Made by a program: the position numbers and the translations under genes
Source of the DNA: an uncultured Rikenellaceae bacterium
GTDB lineage: Bacteria; Bacteroidota; Bacteroidia; Bacteroidales; Rikenellaceae
Assembly: GCA_944321925.1 (NCBI GenBank)
Contig: CALUND010000017.1
Location: 1-64,000 of the forward strand
Direction: 5' to 3'
DNA: 64,000 bases
Shown here: positions 36,055 through 44,850 of the stretch, in pieces
How positions within the stretch are numbered: position 1 is the first letter of the stretch
Layout: every line of letters begins with the position of its first letter
The notes under the pieces: generated by a model
The model's input: the letters and a program-made list of their open reading frames with translations, nothing else
What the model was told of the DNA's origin: nothing
The model's database searches: none

Positions 36055-37047
36055 CTATTTCAGCTCGACCAGTTCATATTTCCGGCTTCCCAAGCCGATC
36101 GACTCTCCGTATTCCAACGTATGGACACCGTTACGCGACTCCATGCGCTCGATCAGATGCACCTTGCCGGGATCCTCCGAAGCATACACCAGGTCGACGC
36201 ACGCCTGATCCAACGCAACCGGATCCAACGACGCCAGGATCCCGATATCGCCCATCTGAGGCGCTTCCGGATGGGCGTCGCAATCGCAATCCACCGAAAG
36301 GTTGTTCGCCACGCTGATATAAAGGATACTGTCGCCGCAATGGTCTGCTACCGCTTTGGCAGCCTCGGCCATCGACTCCAGGAAATCGTTCTGAGGCGGC
36401 AGGTTGCTCCAGGTGTCGTTGGCATCCTTCGTTCTGCCGGCCGAGTGGATCCACGCCTTGCCGGCCGAAGAGGCGATACCGATCGAAATGTTCTTCACGG
36501 CACCTCCGAAACCGCCCATCGCATGGCCCTTGAAATGGGAAAGCACCACGGTAAAATCGTAATCGGGATAGTGCGAACCGACAAAATCCTCTTTCAGATG
36601 CCTGCCGCCCGCCACCGGCAGCGCAACTTCACCCTCGGCATCCATGATATCCACCGGTGCGATGGCCGTGAATCCATGATCGGCCGCCGCCTTGAGGTGT
36701 TTTTCCGTCTGATCCCGTCCGCCGCCATAAGCCGTATTGCACTCGACGATCGTGCCGTTGACCTTCTGCACGAGCTCTTTGATCAGGGCCGGCTGCAGAA
36801 AATTGTGGCCGCCCGGCTCTCCGGTCGACAATTTGACGGCAACACGTCCTTTGGCCTCCCGCCCGAGCGCCTCATAGATGCGCACGAGATTGGCCGACGT
36901 GATCTCCTTCACGAAATAGACCTTCGGCGTTTCGGCCTCTTCGCCCTCAGCGGACTGGGCCGTTCGATTTCCACCATTGGCCGAACCGCAGGCAGAAGCC
37001 ATGAACGACAGAAACATCGTCGTGGCGATTATGGCTATCTTTTTCAT
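36055..37047 (-). CDS. DUF362-domain lipoprotein
   Basis: Predicted lipoprotein of 330 aa: signal peptide MKKIAIIATTMFLSFMASAC (lipobox MASAC, Cys20) and a short linker. A DUF362 domain follows (about 45-325) with VAVKLSTGEPGGHNFLQPALI, VLSHFKGHAMGGFGGAVKNISIGIAS and NNLSVDCDCDAHPEAP. DUF362 proteins are often annotated as Fe-S-centre or ferredoxin-like proteins. The CDCD cluster and several His could bind metal, but a canonical ferredoxin Cys spacing is not present. It follows, on the same strand, the S-component-like gene after a 161-base gap that contains one copy of the 30-bp repeat. Function unknown; a link to uptake or processing of the ligand of the neighbouring TonB receptor is inferred from context. 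Confidence 0.8.
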   Translation of the reverse strand: MKKIAIIATTMFLSFMASACGSANGGNRTAQSAEGEEAETPKVYFVKEITSANLVRIYEALGREAKGRVAVKLSTGEPGGHNFLQPALIKELVQKVNGTIVECNTAYGGGRDQTEKHLKAAADHGFTAIAPVDIMDAEGEVALPVAGGRHLKEDFVGSHYPDYDFTVVLSHFKGHAMGGFGGAVKNISIGIASSAGKAWIHSAGRTKDANDTWSNLPPQNDFLESMAEAAKAVADHCGDSILYISVANNLSVDCDCDAHPEAPQMGDIGILASLDPVALDQACVDLVYASEDPGKVHLIERMESRNGVHTLEYGESIGLGSRKYELVELK

Positions 37048-37054
37048 ATTTCTA

Positions 37055-37084
37055 AAACGATTGGTTTTACGGGTTAACCCTCAC
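37055..37084 (-). repeat. Copy B of a 30-bp inverted repeat, in the leader of the DUF362 gene
   Basis: Identical to 27550-27579 when read on the - strand. It ends seven bases before the DUF362 ATG, so it lies in that gene's 5' untranslated region and contains the GGGTTAACCC palindrome near the translation start. Confidence 0.85.
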
Positions 37085-37208
37085 AAATGATACGGCACTC
37101 CCGGACGGCAAGTGCCACGAACAGATCTCTCCTTCCGCCAGCCCCTCTCATCGGCTGCGAAAACATTGTCCGGGAGCTCCTCCCGGAAGCGTCGCTTCAG
37201 ACCGCACT

Positions 37209-37721
37209 CTACTTCCGCATGAGGTAACGCATGACGGCCCAGCCCCCGAAGAGCTGCAATGCCATGCCCGGCAGAGCGATCCACAGATTACGGAATGCGA
37301 CGGCGAGATCGCCCGTAACGGCCCACTCAACGCACACGCCGAGAAGTTGATAAGAGACAACGACACCTGCGAGTATCCCGATCGATACCCGATGGAACCG
37401 GGCCACTGCAGCGGCCGCAAAAAGCACCAACAGAAGCGATTTACCGACAACGACCGGCAGCATGGAAACTGCGGGCATACCGAAAAGGGCCGAATTGACG
37501 GTCGGTGAGAGGAGTGCCGTGAGCAGACCCACACGCCATCCATACTTGCAGGTTCCCACCAGCGTGAAGAAATAGATGGGGAGCCAGCGCGCCCCTCCGT
37601 CCGGGAAAAGATGACACAACTGCGGCAAGACGATATTGCCCGCCACGAAAAGTGCTGCGATCCACCAGGTTCTCAACCTACCGTATGGCAGCGAATAGAG
37701 TTTTACGACATTTGCTTCCAT
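37209..37721 (-). CDS. ECF-transporter S-component-like membrane protein
   Basis: Small inner-membrane protein of 170 aa with about five to six hydrophobic helices. Length and pattern resemble substrate-binding S components of energy-coupling-factor vitamin transporters, including the segment RWLPIYFFTLVGTCKYGWRV and the loop LLSPTVNSALFGMPAVSMLP. EcfA/EcfT energising subunits are not in the window and would have to be encoded elsewhere. It lies 21 bases downstream of the TonB receptor gene, clearly in the same transcript. Together they suggest outer- and inner-membrane steps for one ligand. The ligand is not identifiable; vitamins, corrinoids and metal chelates are candidates. Confidence 0.7.
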   Translation of the reverse strand: MEANVVKLYSLPYGRLRTWWIAALFVAGNIVLPQLCHLFPDGGARWLPIYFFTLVGTCKYGWRVGLLTALLSPTVNSALFGMPAVSMLPVVVGKSLLLVLFAAAAVARFHRVSIGILAGVVVSYQLLGVCVEWAVTGDLAVAFRNLWIALPGMALQLFGGWAVMRYLMRK

Positions 37722-37742
37722 TCTATTAACGAAATAAAAAGA

Positions 37743-39674
37743 TTAAAATTCAATATTAACGCCGGCCATGCAGGTCGCCCTCGGCATGGGAAATCCTTCG
37801 TTGATTTCGTAACGCTGGGCCAACAGATTCTCCCCGCGGACCCAGACTGAGAGCCAGCTGGCAGCCTGAAACTGTCCGCGAAGATTCCAGAGGAGGAAAT
37901 TCTCCTGCTTATAACTGCCCGCTCCGGCCACTACCACTGCGGTATAGAGTCCGTTCACGTATTGCATCCCCGTCGACACCGACCAGCGCCCCTTGACAAA
38001 AGCTCCGCCCACATAGAGTTTGTGTTCGGGCGATGCCAACACGGGCTGCTCCATGTGCAGGAAGCTGTAGTTCGCATCCAACGACCAGGCTCGGCCGATT
38101 CGCCAGGTAACCTCGGCCTCCGCACCGACATTTCGGATCCGCCCCGTATTGAGGTTCTTCGGACGTCCGTCGACCGGAATACGCATAATCAGATTATCGC
38201 CGTCGATGTAGAAGAGATTCAAGCCGTAGGAGAGCCGTCCCTTGCAGAGTTGCTGGGTCCAGGCAAGCTCGTAGCTCCAGAGACGCTCCGGCTGAAGATC
38301 GGGATTGGCCGGAGGGAACATGTACATCTCGCGGATGGTCGGATAACGGAATCCCTTGGATACCATCAGTTTGAGTCCCGCATCTTTCGGCAGCCGGAAC
38401 GACAGACCCGCCTGCGGAACCCACTCCGTCCCCACATGCGTATGGTGATCCACCCTCAATCCCGCATCGATCGTCAACCATCGTGTCAGATCCTGCCGGA
38501 AATCGAGATAGGCGGCCACTTCGTCCTGACGTTCATCCGCCTGCATCTGCCGGGCACTTCCGTCGACCGGCTGGTTCCAGGCCCGACCGCCGAAACGGAA
38601 CCAGTCAAGACCCGCCGTCACCCGGTTGCCCCGGAAGAAACGGGCACTCTGATACCACGAAACGCCCATCATGTCGTCCCGCGACTGGAAACGATAATCC
38701 AGAGGCTCTTCACCCGGGCTATAACCGTCATTGATCCAATGTTTTCCCCAATTATAGAAAAAGCTCAATGCTCCGGAGGTCATCTTGTAATCGTTTTCCA
38801 AAGCGACGGAGGTCATGCCCCGCGTGATCCGCTGATCGTTGTCGATAAGCGGATCGTCCGTTTTCCCCGGATTCGAAGCATTGAAGTGTGTCAGGTTCAG
38901 ATCGGCTCGGATCCGCCAGGCTTGAGTCAACTCGTAAGCCAACTTCGCATAACCGCCATACTGTTCGAACGCCATGTCGGGACGGTGTCCGTCCGACCGG
39001 TTGTAGGAGACGCTCACCACGCTGCTGAACCGTTTCCAGTTCACCAGATTCGTCGCTTCGCTTTGCAACGTGTTGTAAGATCCGTAGCCCAGATTTACCC
39101 GGGTTCTCACGCCATCCGGCTGCGTCTGTCGCGTAACGATATTGATCACGCCACCCATGGCATTCGACCCGTAGAGCACCGAGGCCGGGCCACGCACCAC
39201 CTCGACCCGTTCGGCTAAAAACGACTGGCAGGCATCGGAAACGGGATGGGCAAAAAGCCCCATGTATTGAGGATGGCCATCGATAAGCACCAACATGCCG
39301 GTCGTCGGTACACCCTCCTGGACGGGTCCGCCGACACCACGCAACGACATCTGCCCTGCGCCACCACCGGAGACGCCGTAGCCCATCGTGCTGCGTGCCG
39401 TAACGAACAGGCCGGGGATCCGTTCCGTCAACAGCGGGAGCAACGAGGGTTCGTTGCTCTGCTCGATGCGGGCACGATCGACCACCGAAACGGTCATAGG
39501 CAGATGGCGCACATCCGCACGGCTGCGCGTCCCGGTAACGACCACCCGATCGATATCGTAAATGCGGTCCGTTCGTGTACTATCCGCCTCCGGCCGGGCC
39601 TCCGCCGCAAAAGCGCAGCACAGGAGCGAAAGAGTCGCTCCGAAAAGACGGCTTATCTCAGGAAAATTTCTCAT
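37743..39674 (-). CDS. TonB-dependent outer-membrane receptor, BtuB/CirA-like size
   Basis: 643 aa from the ATG at 39674 (MRNFPEISRLFGATLSLLCCAFAAEA, a signal peptide), which overlaps the DUF1893 stop codon as ATGA. No carboxypeptidase-like N-terminal extension. The plug (about 45-160) begins with the TonB-box-like YDIDRVVVTGTRS and shows LPMTVSVVDRARIEQS, MSLRGVGG and RVEVVRGPASVLYGSNAMGGVINIVT. A 22-strand-type barrel ends with the C-terminal Phe signature AGVNIEF. This compact type usually imports cobalamin, haem, siderophores or other chelates rather than glycans. It is part of the operon DUF1893 - receptor - S-component-like protein - DUF362. Confidence 0.92.
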   Translation of the reverse strand: MRNFPEISRLFGATLSLLCCAFAAEARPEADSTRTDRIYDIDRVVVTGTRSRADVRHLPMTVSVVDRARIEQSNEPSLLPLLTERIPGLFVTARSTMGYGVSGGGAGQMSLRGVGGPVQEGVPTTGMLVLIDGHPQYMGLFAHPVSDACQSFLAERVEVVRGPASVLYGSNAMGGVINIVTRQTQPDGVRTRVNLGYGSYNTLQSEATNLVNWKRFSSVVSVSYNRSDGHRPDMAFEQYGGYAKLAYELTQAWRIRADLNLTHFNASNPGKTDDPLIDNDQRITRGMTSVALENDYKMTSGALSFFYNWGKHWINDGYSPGEEPLDYRFQSRDDMMGVSWYQSARFFRGNRVTAGLDWFRFGGRAWNQPVDGSARQMQADERQDEVAAYLDFRQDLTRWLTIDAGLRVDHHTHVGTEWVPQAGLSFRLPKDAGLKLMVSKGFRYPTIREMYMFPPANPDLQPERLWSYELAWTQQLCKGRLSYGLNLFYIDGDNLIMRIPVDGRPKNLNTGRIRNVGAEAEVTWRIGRAWSLDANYSFLHMEQPVLASPEHKLYVGGAFVKGRWSVSTGMQYVNGLYTAVVVAGAGSYKQENFLLWNLRGQFQAASWLSVWVRGENLLAQRYEINEGFPMPRATCMAGVNIEF

Positions 39675-40135
39675 TTCGATTGCATCGTTTGCAGGAAGGT
39701 CCCGATCCGCTCGAAACACTGCTCCGGGCTCTCGGCATCGAGACAAAGGCTCTCCACCGGACAACGTCCCGTACCGGCTCGGTTGATAATGTAAGGGACC
39801 TCCTGTCCGAGGAGCAGACGAACGCCCGATCGCCTCAACAATTCGACCGCCGAAGTGCTGATTACACCGGCATAAACCTCCCGTACGCCACCCAACACCA
39901 TCAAGGCAGCGGCCCCTTTTCCGACCACCTTGTCGGCCACGGAAGTGCCCTTCAAAAAGGCAGGGTCATGCTCCAGTAATTCATACAGATTGCGGACGCC
40001 TCGCTCATGGAACGATCGGATTTCGTCCCCCTGACGAATGACACAGGAACATCCCTCCTCCCGCAGTTGCCGGGCAAGGCCATCGAGCCAATCCGCCGAT
40101 GGTTGCGATTTTTCGATTCGATTCGATCCGTTCAT
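39671..40135 (-). CDS. DUF1893 (TM1506-like) protein
   Basis: 154 aa, cytoplasmic. The start is the ATG at 40135: it follows GGAGGGG by a normal distance and lies downstream of the -7 box at 40173-40166, whereas the longer frame would start before the transcript. The whole protein matches the DUF1893 pattern: GCSCVI, the segment ADKVVGKGAAALMVLGG, YAGVISTSAVELL, and PYIINRAGTGRCPVESL near the C-terminus. The TM1506 structure is described as having a cytidine-deaminase-like fold; no activity is established. It is the first gene of the putative uptake operon. The Cys and Asp/Lys residues in the conserved segments suggest enzyme or ligand-sensor activity, but this is speculation. Confidence 0.8.
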   Translation of the reverse strand: MNGSNRIEKSQPSADWLDGLARQLREEGCSCVIRQGDEIRSFHERGVRNLYELLEHDPAFLKGTSVADKVVGKGAAALMVLGGVREVYAGVISTSAVELLRRSGVRLLLGQEVPYIINRAGTGRCPVESLCLDAESPEQCFERIGTFLQTMQSK

Positions 40136-40165
40136 TTGTTCCCCTCCAGGTTCACTCTTTGTGGA

Positions 40166-40173
40166 CAAAGATA
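40166..40173 (-). promoter_or_regulatory. -7 element of the DUF1893-TonB uptake operon
   Basis: TATCTTTG on the - strand, 30 bases upstream of the ATG at 40135. A good TTTG -33 element is absent. Confidence 0.6.
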
Positions 40174-40580
40174 CGAAACTCTGCGATTTCTTCCGCTACC
40201 CTTTTCACCTAATTTGCTACCCGAATTCCTGTTGCGCATTGCGAACGGGTAAAGCGGTTGAGACGGACAACGTTTCTCCGGAGTCCCGTTGAAAGCGAAG
40301 AGATGGAGTTATACGACTGTATTTTTTCGGGTCCAAAGATTCTTTTCCTCCCGGCCTACTAAATTTTCGGAACTTCAATCCTATTATGAGTAATCGCTCT
40401 ATCTTGCAGACAAAATAACCATTCCCGGCAGCAAATCTCACAAAAATTCGAATACGGAGAAAGCTCTTTTTCAGAGTGGTCCGACCCAACCGACACTTAT
40501 TCAACAGCAATAGGTGCCGGTTTTCACACGGAGAGGCCTCCCCGATGAACGAAAGAGAAACGACCTAACCTTTTTACCAA
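40174..40580. other. Intergenic region, no gene recognised
   Basis: About 400 bases between the glycosylase gene's 3' end and the uptake-operon promoter. Only low-quality short frames are present and no repeat was noticed. Confidence 0.5.
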
Positions 40581-41186
40581 TTACAAACAGTCGAACAGCG
40601 TGTCGAACATGACGCGATAAACCTCGGCCTTGCGCTCCAAAGCCATCGGATAGGCCCGCGACGAGGATGGCATACGCCACAGCCTCATCGGACGATCCTC
40701 GAAGGTAAAATCTGTGAACGCTCCCACGGCCGGCACCGTACAGCCGAATCGTCCGGCCGCCGTCTCCGCCGCCTTGCCGCCCGTCGCGACTACCGCACGA
40801 CACTCGGGCAGACGTCGCAGCAATGCCGCGATATCGGTCGGTTCGACGATCTCGAGAAATTGGTCCGAGGCGTTCTCCTTCAACCGGCGCACGACATGCG
40901 CCGTATCGTACAAGGCGATCCCCTTCCGAGTCAAAAACGCCACGATCCGCTCCCGATCGAAAGCCTTCCGGTCGGGAGTCAGAAAATGGTTCCGATCCTC
41001 AAAAAAGAGCGATCCGAAGATGCGCCACATGTCGTTCTGAAAATTGGGATAGTAGAAGTCCATCGACCACCGCTTGCGTTGCGGCGGGAAACTGCCCAAC
41101 ATCAACAGACGGGCATGCCCGGGCAGGAACGGTTCAAGCGGATGGCGTTCCAGATCGGGCCGGGTCATCGTATCGACGTCACTCAT
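40581..41186 (-). CDS. Uracil/hypoxanthine-DNA glycosylase family protein
   Basis: Base-excision-repair enzyme candidate of 201 aa in the uracil-DNA glycosylase superfamily, closest to the hypoxanthine (deoxyinosine) glycosylase group. Motif 1 is LLMLGSFPPQRKRWSMDFYYPNFQNDMWRIFG. The central ALYDTAHVVRR and VVATGGKAA resemble its other strands, and the late motif LWRMPSSSRAYP matches the H/N-P-SxxxR-type loop. Starts at 41186 (MSDVD) or 41168 (MTRPD) are both possible; the longer frame overlaps the upstream gene and is rejected. It is the last gene of the DUF1573-nfnA-nfnB cluster, 31 bases after nfnB. Exact base specificity is uncertain. Confidence 0.78.
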   Translation of the reverse strand: MSDVDTMTRPDLERHPLEPFLPGHARLLMLGSFPPQRKRWSMDFYYPNFQNDMWRIFGSLFFEDRNHFLTPDRKAFDRERIVAFLTRKGIALYDTAHVVRRLKENASDQFLEIVEPTDIAALLRRLPECRAVVATGGKAAETAAGRFGCTVPAVGAFTDFTFEDRPMRLWRMPSSSRAYPMALERKAEVYRVMFDTLFDCL

Positions 41187-41217
41187 TGCGGAAGATGGCC
41201 TAAATCGATCCCGACGA

Positions 41218-42606
41218 CTATCTTTTCGCACTGAGGTAACGATCGATCGCCTGAGCCGCCTTACGGCCTGCCCCCATGGCCAGAATCACCGTTGCCGCAC
41301 CGGTCACCGCATCGCCTCCGGCGAAGACTCCCTCGCGGGAGGTTTGGCCCCATTCGTCGGCCGCTATACACCCTTTTCGCCCCGTCTCGAGCCCTTCGGT
41401 CGTCGAAGCGATGAGCGGATTGGGCGACGTACCGAGCGCCATGATCACCTGCTCGCAAGGTATTTCGAATTCCGAGCCCACCAAAGGCACCGGAGAACGT
41501 CGGCCCGAAGCATCCGGTTCACCGAGCTCCATCGCCACGCAGCGGACGCCGCGCACCCATCCCTTTTCGTCGCCGAGCACCTCCACCGGATTGGTCAGCA
41601 TGCGGAATTGGATTCCCTCTTCACGTGCATGGTGTACCTCCTCGACCCGGGCAGGCAACTCCGCTTCCGAACGACGGTAGACGATCGTCGCCTCGGCACC
41701 CAAACGACGTGCCGTACGCACGGCATCCATCGCCACGTTGCCTCCTCCGACCACCACCGTACGACGGCCCACGAAAACGGGTGTATCATACGTCTCATCG
41801 AAGGCCCGCATCAGGTTGACCCGCGTCAGGAACTCGTTGGCAGACACCACCCCGTTGAGATTCTCCCCCGGGATGCCCATAAACTGAGGCAGTCCGGCCC
41901 CCGAGGCGATAAATACGGCACCGAAGCCCTCTTCATCAAGCAGCGAATCGATCGTCAGGGTCCGTCCGGCAATCGTATCGGTTTCGATCTCCACGCCGAG
42001 CGCCTTCACCTTTTCGATCTCCGGGGCCACTACCCGCTCTTTCGGCAGACGGAATTCCGGAATACCGTATACCAATACGCCGCCCGGTTTGTGGAGCGCT
42101 TCGAAAATCTTCACACCATAACCCATCCGGGCCAAATCGGCCGCACAAGCCAACCCGGCAGGTCCGCTACCGATCACCGCCACACGCTGTCCGTTCGACG
42201 GTGCAATCGTCGGTTTCTCGCCGCCCTGTTTCAGCTGCCAGTCTCCCACGAAGCGTTCCAGCTTGCCGATCGCCACCGGCTCGCCCTTCACGCCGAGGAT
42301 GCAGGCCCCTTCACACTGCGTCTCCTGCGGACAGACCCGACCACAGATCGACGGCAACAGGCTGTCGGCAGCTATCACCGAAGCAGCCTCCGCGAAACGT
42401 CCTGCAGCGACCTCCCGGATAAAATCGGGGATATGTACCGACACGGGGCAGTGCTCCACACAGCGCGGTTTTTTGCAATCCAGGCAACGAGTAGCCTCCA
42501 AACGGGCCTCCTGCTCGTCGTAACCGTAACAAACCTCTTCGAAATTGGATGCCCGTTTCAGCGGGTCTTGTTCCCGCACCGGGACACGTGGTATCTTATT
42601 TGCCAT
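41218..42606 (-). CDS. nfnB: NfnB/GltD-like NADPH:ferredoxin oxidoreductase large subunit
   Basis: 462 aa. The N-terminal part binds two [4Fe-4S] clusters (CLDCKKPRCVEHCPV and CGRVCPQETQCEGAC, about residues 35-105). The FAD-binding motif is VAVIGSGPAGLACAADLARMG (about 130) and the NADPH-binding motif VVVGGGNVAMDAVRTARRLGA (about 270). It ends with FAGGDAVTGAATVILAMGAGRKAA. On its own it could be the glutamate synthase small chain. Because the NfnA-like subunit is 20 bases upstream and no large GltB is present, the electron-bifurcating NADH-dependent ferredoxin:NADP oxidoreductase is the better call. That cytoplasmic complex exchanges electrons among NADH, NADPH and ferredoxin in anaerobes. 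Confidence 0.88.
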   Translation of the reverse strand: MANKIPRVPVREQDPLKRASNFEEVCYGYDEQEARLEATRCLDCKKPRCVEHCPVSVHIPDFIREVAAGRFAEAASVIAADSLLPSICGRVCPQETQCEGACILGVKGEPVAIGKLERFVGDWQLKQGGEKPTIAPSNGQRVAVIGSGPAGLACAADLARMGYGVKIFEALHKPGGVLVYGIPEFRLPKERVVAPEIEKVKALGVEIETDTIAGRTLTIDSLLDEEGFGAVFIASGAGLPQFMGIPGENLNGVVSANEFLTRVNLMRAFDETYDTPVFVGRRTVVVGGGNVAMDAVRTARRLGAEATIVYRRSEAELPARVEEVHHAREEGIQFRMLTNPVEVLGDEKGWVRGVRCVAMELGEPDASGRRSPVPLVGSEFEIPCEQVIMALGTSPNPLIASTTEGLETGRKGCIAADEWGQTSREGVFAGGDAVTGAATVILAMGAGRKAAQAIDRYLSAKR

Positions 42607-42626
42607 GCTTATCTTTTTCTGTTGTT

Positions 42627-43511
42627 TCAACGATCGAGGCCGATCCGGCAACGATGTCCGGCAGCCCTCTCCTCCTCTATTTTCCGGGCACGCTCCTCCA
42701 AGGTCCGATACATGCCCTGTCGACGCATCGCCTCGTCGAAATCGACCTCGTGGCCATCGAATTCCGGACCGTCCACACAGGTGAAGCGGGTACGTCCGCC
42801 CACGGTTACCCGGCAGGCTCCGCACATGCCCGTTCCGTCGACCATCAGCGAGTTGAGGCTCACCACCGTCGGAATACCGTAGGTACGGGTTGCTGCCGCC
42901 ACGAACTTCATCATGATCATCGGACCGATCGCAATCACCCGATCGTAATGTTGACCCTTTTGTTCCACGAGCTCTTGCAACAGACCGGTTACCAGCCCTT
43001 TATAGCCTGCGCTGCCGTCATCCGTAGCAAGGAAAAGCCTTCCCGCCACGGCCCGCATCTCGTCGACGAGAATCAGCGTAGCGGCATTTTTGGCCCCCAC
43101 GATCACATCGGCAGCGACACCCCTTTCGTAGAGCCACTTCACCTGCGGATAGACCGGCGCCGTACCGACACCGCCGGCCACAAAGAGGAAACGCTGCTTT
43201 CTGAGCGACTCCAACGGTTCGGAGACAAAATCGGAGGGACGGCCCAACGGACCGACAAAATCGGCGATCTCATCGCCCGCCTCCCGGTCGCAAAGTTTAC
43301 GCGTGGAGACTCCGACCGTCTGGATAACAATAGCCACCCAACCCTCTTGCGCATCATAATCGGCGATCGTCAGCGGCACGCGCTCGCCCTGTTCATCGAC
43401 ACGAACGATCACGAACTGCCCGGGCTGAGCCGACCGCGCCACACGGGGCGCCTCCACATGCATCAGCACGATGTCGGGCGTAAGTTGCCTTTTCAGGAGA
43501 ATTTTATACAT
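42627..43511 (-). CDS. nfnA: NfnA-like ferredoxin--NADP reductase small subunit
   Basis: 294 aa, start at 43511 (MYKILLKRQLTPDIV). It has a ferredoxin-NADP-reductase fold: the FAD-binding barrel (about 1-95; PGQFVIVRVDEQGERVPLTI), the NAD-binding domain (about 100-225; FLFVAGGVGTAPVYPQVKWL), and a C-terminal [2Fe-2S] site DGTGMCGACRVTVGG..FTCVDGPEFDGH. This matches the small subunit of Nfn/sulfide dehydrogenase (SudB-type). It lies 25 bases after the DUF1573 gene and 20 bases before nfnB, so the three are probably co-transcribed. Confidence 0.88.
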   Translation of the reverse strand: MYKILLKRQLTPDIVLMHVEAPRVARSAQPGQFVIVRVDEQGERVPLTIADYDAQEGWVAIVIQTVGVSTRKLCDREAGDEIADFVGPLGRPSDFVSEPLESLRKQRFLFVAGGVGTAPVYPQVKWLYERGVAADVIVGAKNAATLILVDEMRAVAGRLFLATDDGSAGYKGLVTGLLQELVEQKGQHYDRVIAIGPMIMMKFVAAATRTYGIPTVVSLNSLMVDGTGMCGACRVTVGGRTRFTCVDGPEFDGHEVDFDEAMRRQGMYRTLEERARKIEEERAAGHRCRIGLDR

Positions 43512-43536
43512 ACTATGCGGTTCTTTTTTTGAAGAT

Positions 43537-44637
43537 TCAATCACGTATACGGGCCACGATGCGAATCGTGCGCATCGGGCGCAACGGGTCGTTCACGATG
43601 ACGGAGAGCGTTCCGAGGTAGTCGCCCAACATTCTGTCGGAGGTATCGAACGACACCTCGAAGACTCGACTTTCTCCCGGTTCGAGACGGAGACCCTCCT
43701 CGATGTCGCTCTTCAGTTCCGGTTTGGTCTCCGCATAACGGACGATGAGAGGCTCCTCGCCCCGATTCTCGAACGTAACGCGGCAGGTATAGGGCTCCTC
43801 CCGGCGACGAATCGAACCGAAGTCGTGGTACTGACCTTCGATAGAGAGTCTCGGAGCGATCTCGTTGCTCTGTCTTGCGAAGTCGTCGACCCCGATGGCC
43901 GAGGTATAGAGCGACCGTTCCGACTCTTTTCCTCCGGCGGAGAGAATCACATTATCGTGAAACAATCCGTAATGATCCTCCCCCTCCGGCAGGCTGTAGG
44001 TCAACGTTATTTCGCCCCGACAGCCGGCACAGACACTCTCCGGCGCATCGATGCGCAGCAATCCGCTCTGTTCGGTGAAGGAGAAGGCCAGAGGGAGCTC
44101 CCGATCGGACGTATTGACGTAGCGCACCACCATGGAACGGGTTCCCCCCTGGGGCAACGTACGGAATGCGAAGGTCGTCTCATCGAAACGGATACCGGAA
44201 ACCATATAATAAGGATAGTCGTCCTCCACGGTACGCGGGCGGGGGATCACTTCGCCCCGAATAACCAGCCGATCGCGACAGCGGCCCTTTTCGCTGATCA
44301 CGTAGATCTCTTTTCGGAAACTGTCGGGACGACCCGTCGGATCGAACGTCACCTCGATGGTTCCTTCAGCCCCCGGCATGATGGGCGCCCGCGAATAGGA
44401 AGGGGTCGTACAACCGCACGAGGTCGTCACCCGGTCGATCAGAATCGGCTTCTTGCCTCCGTTCACGAAACGGAACGTATGGCTGACCGGCCCGTCGGCT
44501 TCGCGGATGCGGCCGAAATCCCACTCCGTACCCTCAAAAACGAAGGAGGCATTGGACTGAGCCGCAACCTTTCCGTTTCCCGAGAGGACGAACAGCAGAA
44601 AAAAAGCTGCAATAGAGTGTAAAACGAATCTGGCCAT
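43537..44637 (-). CDS. DUF1573-domain exported protein
   Basis: 366 aa with a signal peptide (MARFVLHSIAAFFLLFVLSG...AAQ). At least two DUF1573/ASH-like beta-sandwich domains are seen: about 30-130 (FDFGRIREADGPVSHTFRFVN, the CGCTTPSYSRAPI motif, VTFDPTGRPDSFRKEIYV) and about 265-365 (HDFGSIRRREEPYTCRVTFENRGEEPL). The middle region contains CAGCRGEITLTY. The CGCT motif is characteristic of the family in Bacteroidetes. Its role is unknown; an envelope structural or chaperone-like function is likely. It is the first gene of the apparent operon with nfnAB. Confidence 0.85.
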   Translation of the reverse strand: MARFVLHSIAAFFLLFVLSGNGKVAAQSNASFVFEGTEWDFGRIREADGPVSHTFRFVNGGKKPILIDRVTTSCGCTTPSYSRAPIMPGAEGTIEVTFDPTGRPDSFRKEIYVISEKGRCRDRLVIRGEVIPRPRTVEDDYPYYMVSGIRFDETTFAFRTLPQGGTRSMVVRYVNTSDRELPLAFSFTEQSGLLRIDAPESVCAGCRGEITLTYSLPEGEDHYGLFHDNVILSAGGKESERSLYTSAIGVDDFARQSNEIAPRLSIEGQYHDFGSIRRREEPYTCRVTFENRGEEPLIVRYAETKPELKSDIEEGLRLEPGESRVFEVSFDTSDRMLGDYLGTLSVIVNDPLRPMRTIRIVARIRD

Positions 44638-44731
44638 CGATCATCCGAATCGGTTTTCTCACGGTAGCCCTCCTCCGGCGCAAATCGGATCGGCCCGAAG
44701 CGGAAGCCCCGCTGAAATCTGTTTTCGCCAA

Positions 44732-44739
44732 CAAAGATA
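44732..44739 (-). promoter_or_regulatory. -7 element of the DUF1573-nfnAB operon
   Basis: TATCTTTG on the - strand about 95 bases upstream of the ATG at 44637. Confidence 0.55.
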
Positions 44740-44850
44740 GCGATTTTTGCAGGGAAACCGATACAGAGTCGACCGAATTTCACACGACCGGTCCGAACTG
44801 TGAAATTTCCGACATTCCGAACATTTTCCCCTCACTCAAACGTCCTGAGC

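Noticed and set aside
41074-42882. 602-codon open frame antisense to nfnB
   Set aside because: Spans two real genes on the other strand and has no recognisable motif.
41218-43511. Glutamate synthase (GltD plus partner)
   Set aside because: No GltB-type large subunit is present, and the adjacent small subunit has the FAD/[2Fe-2S] layout of NfnA rather than anything in glutamate synthase.
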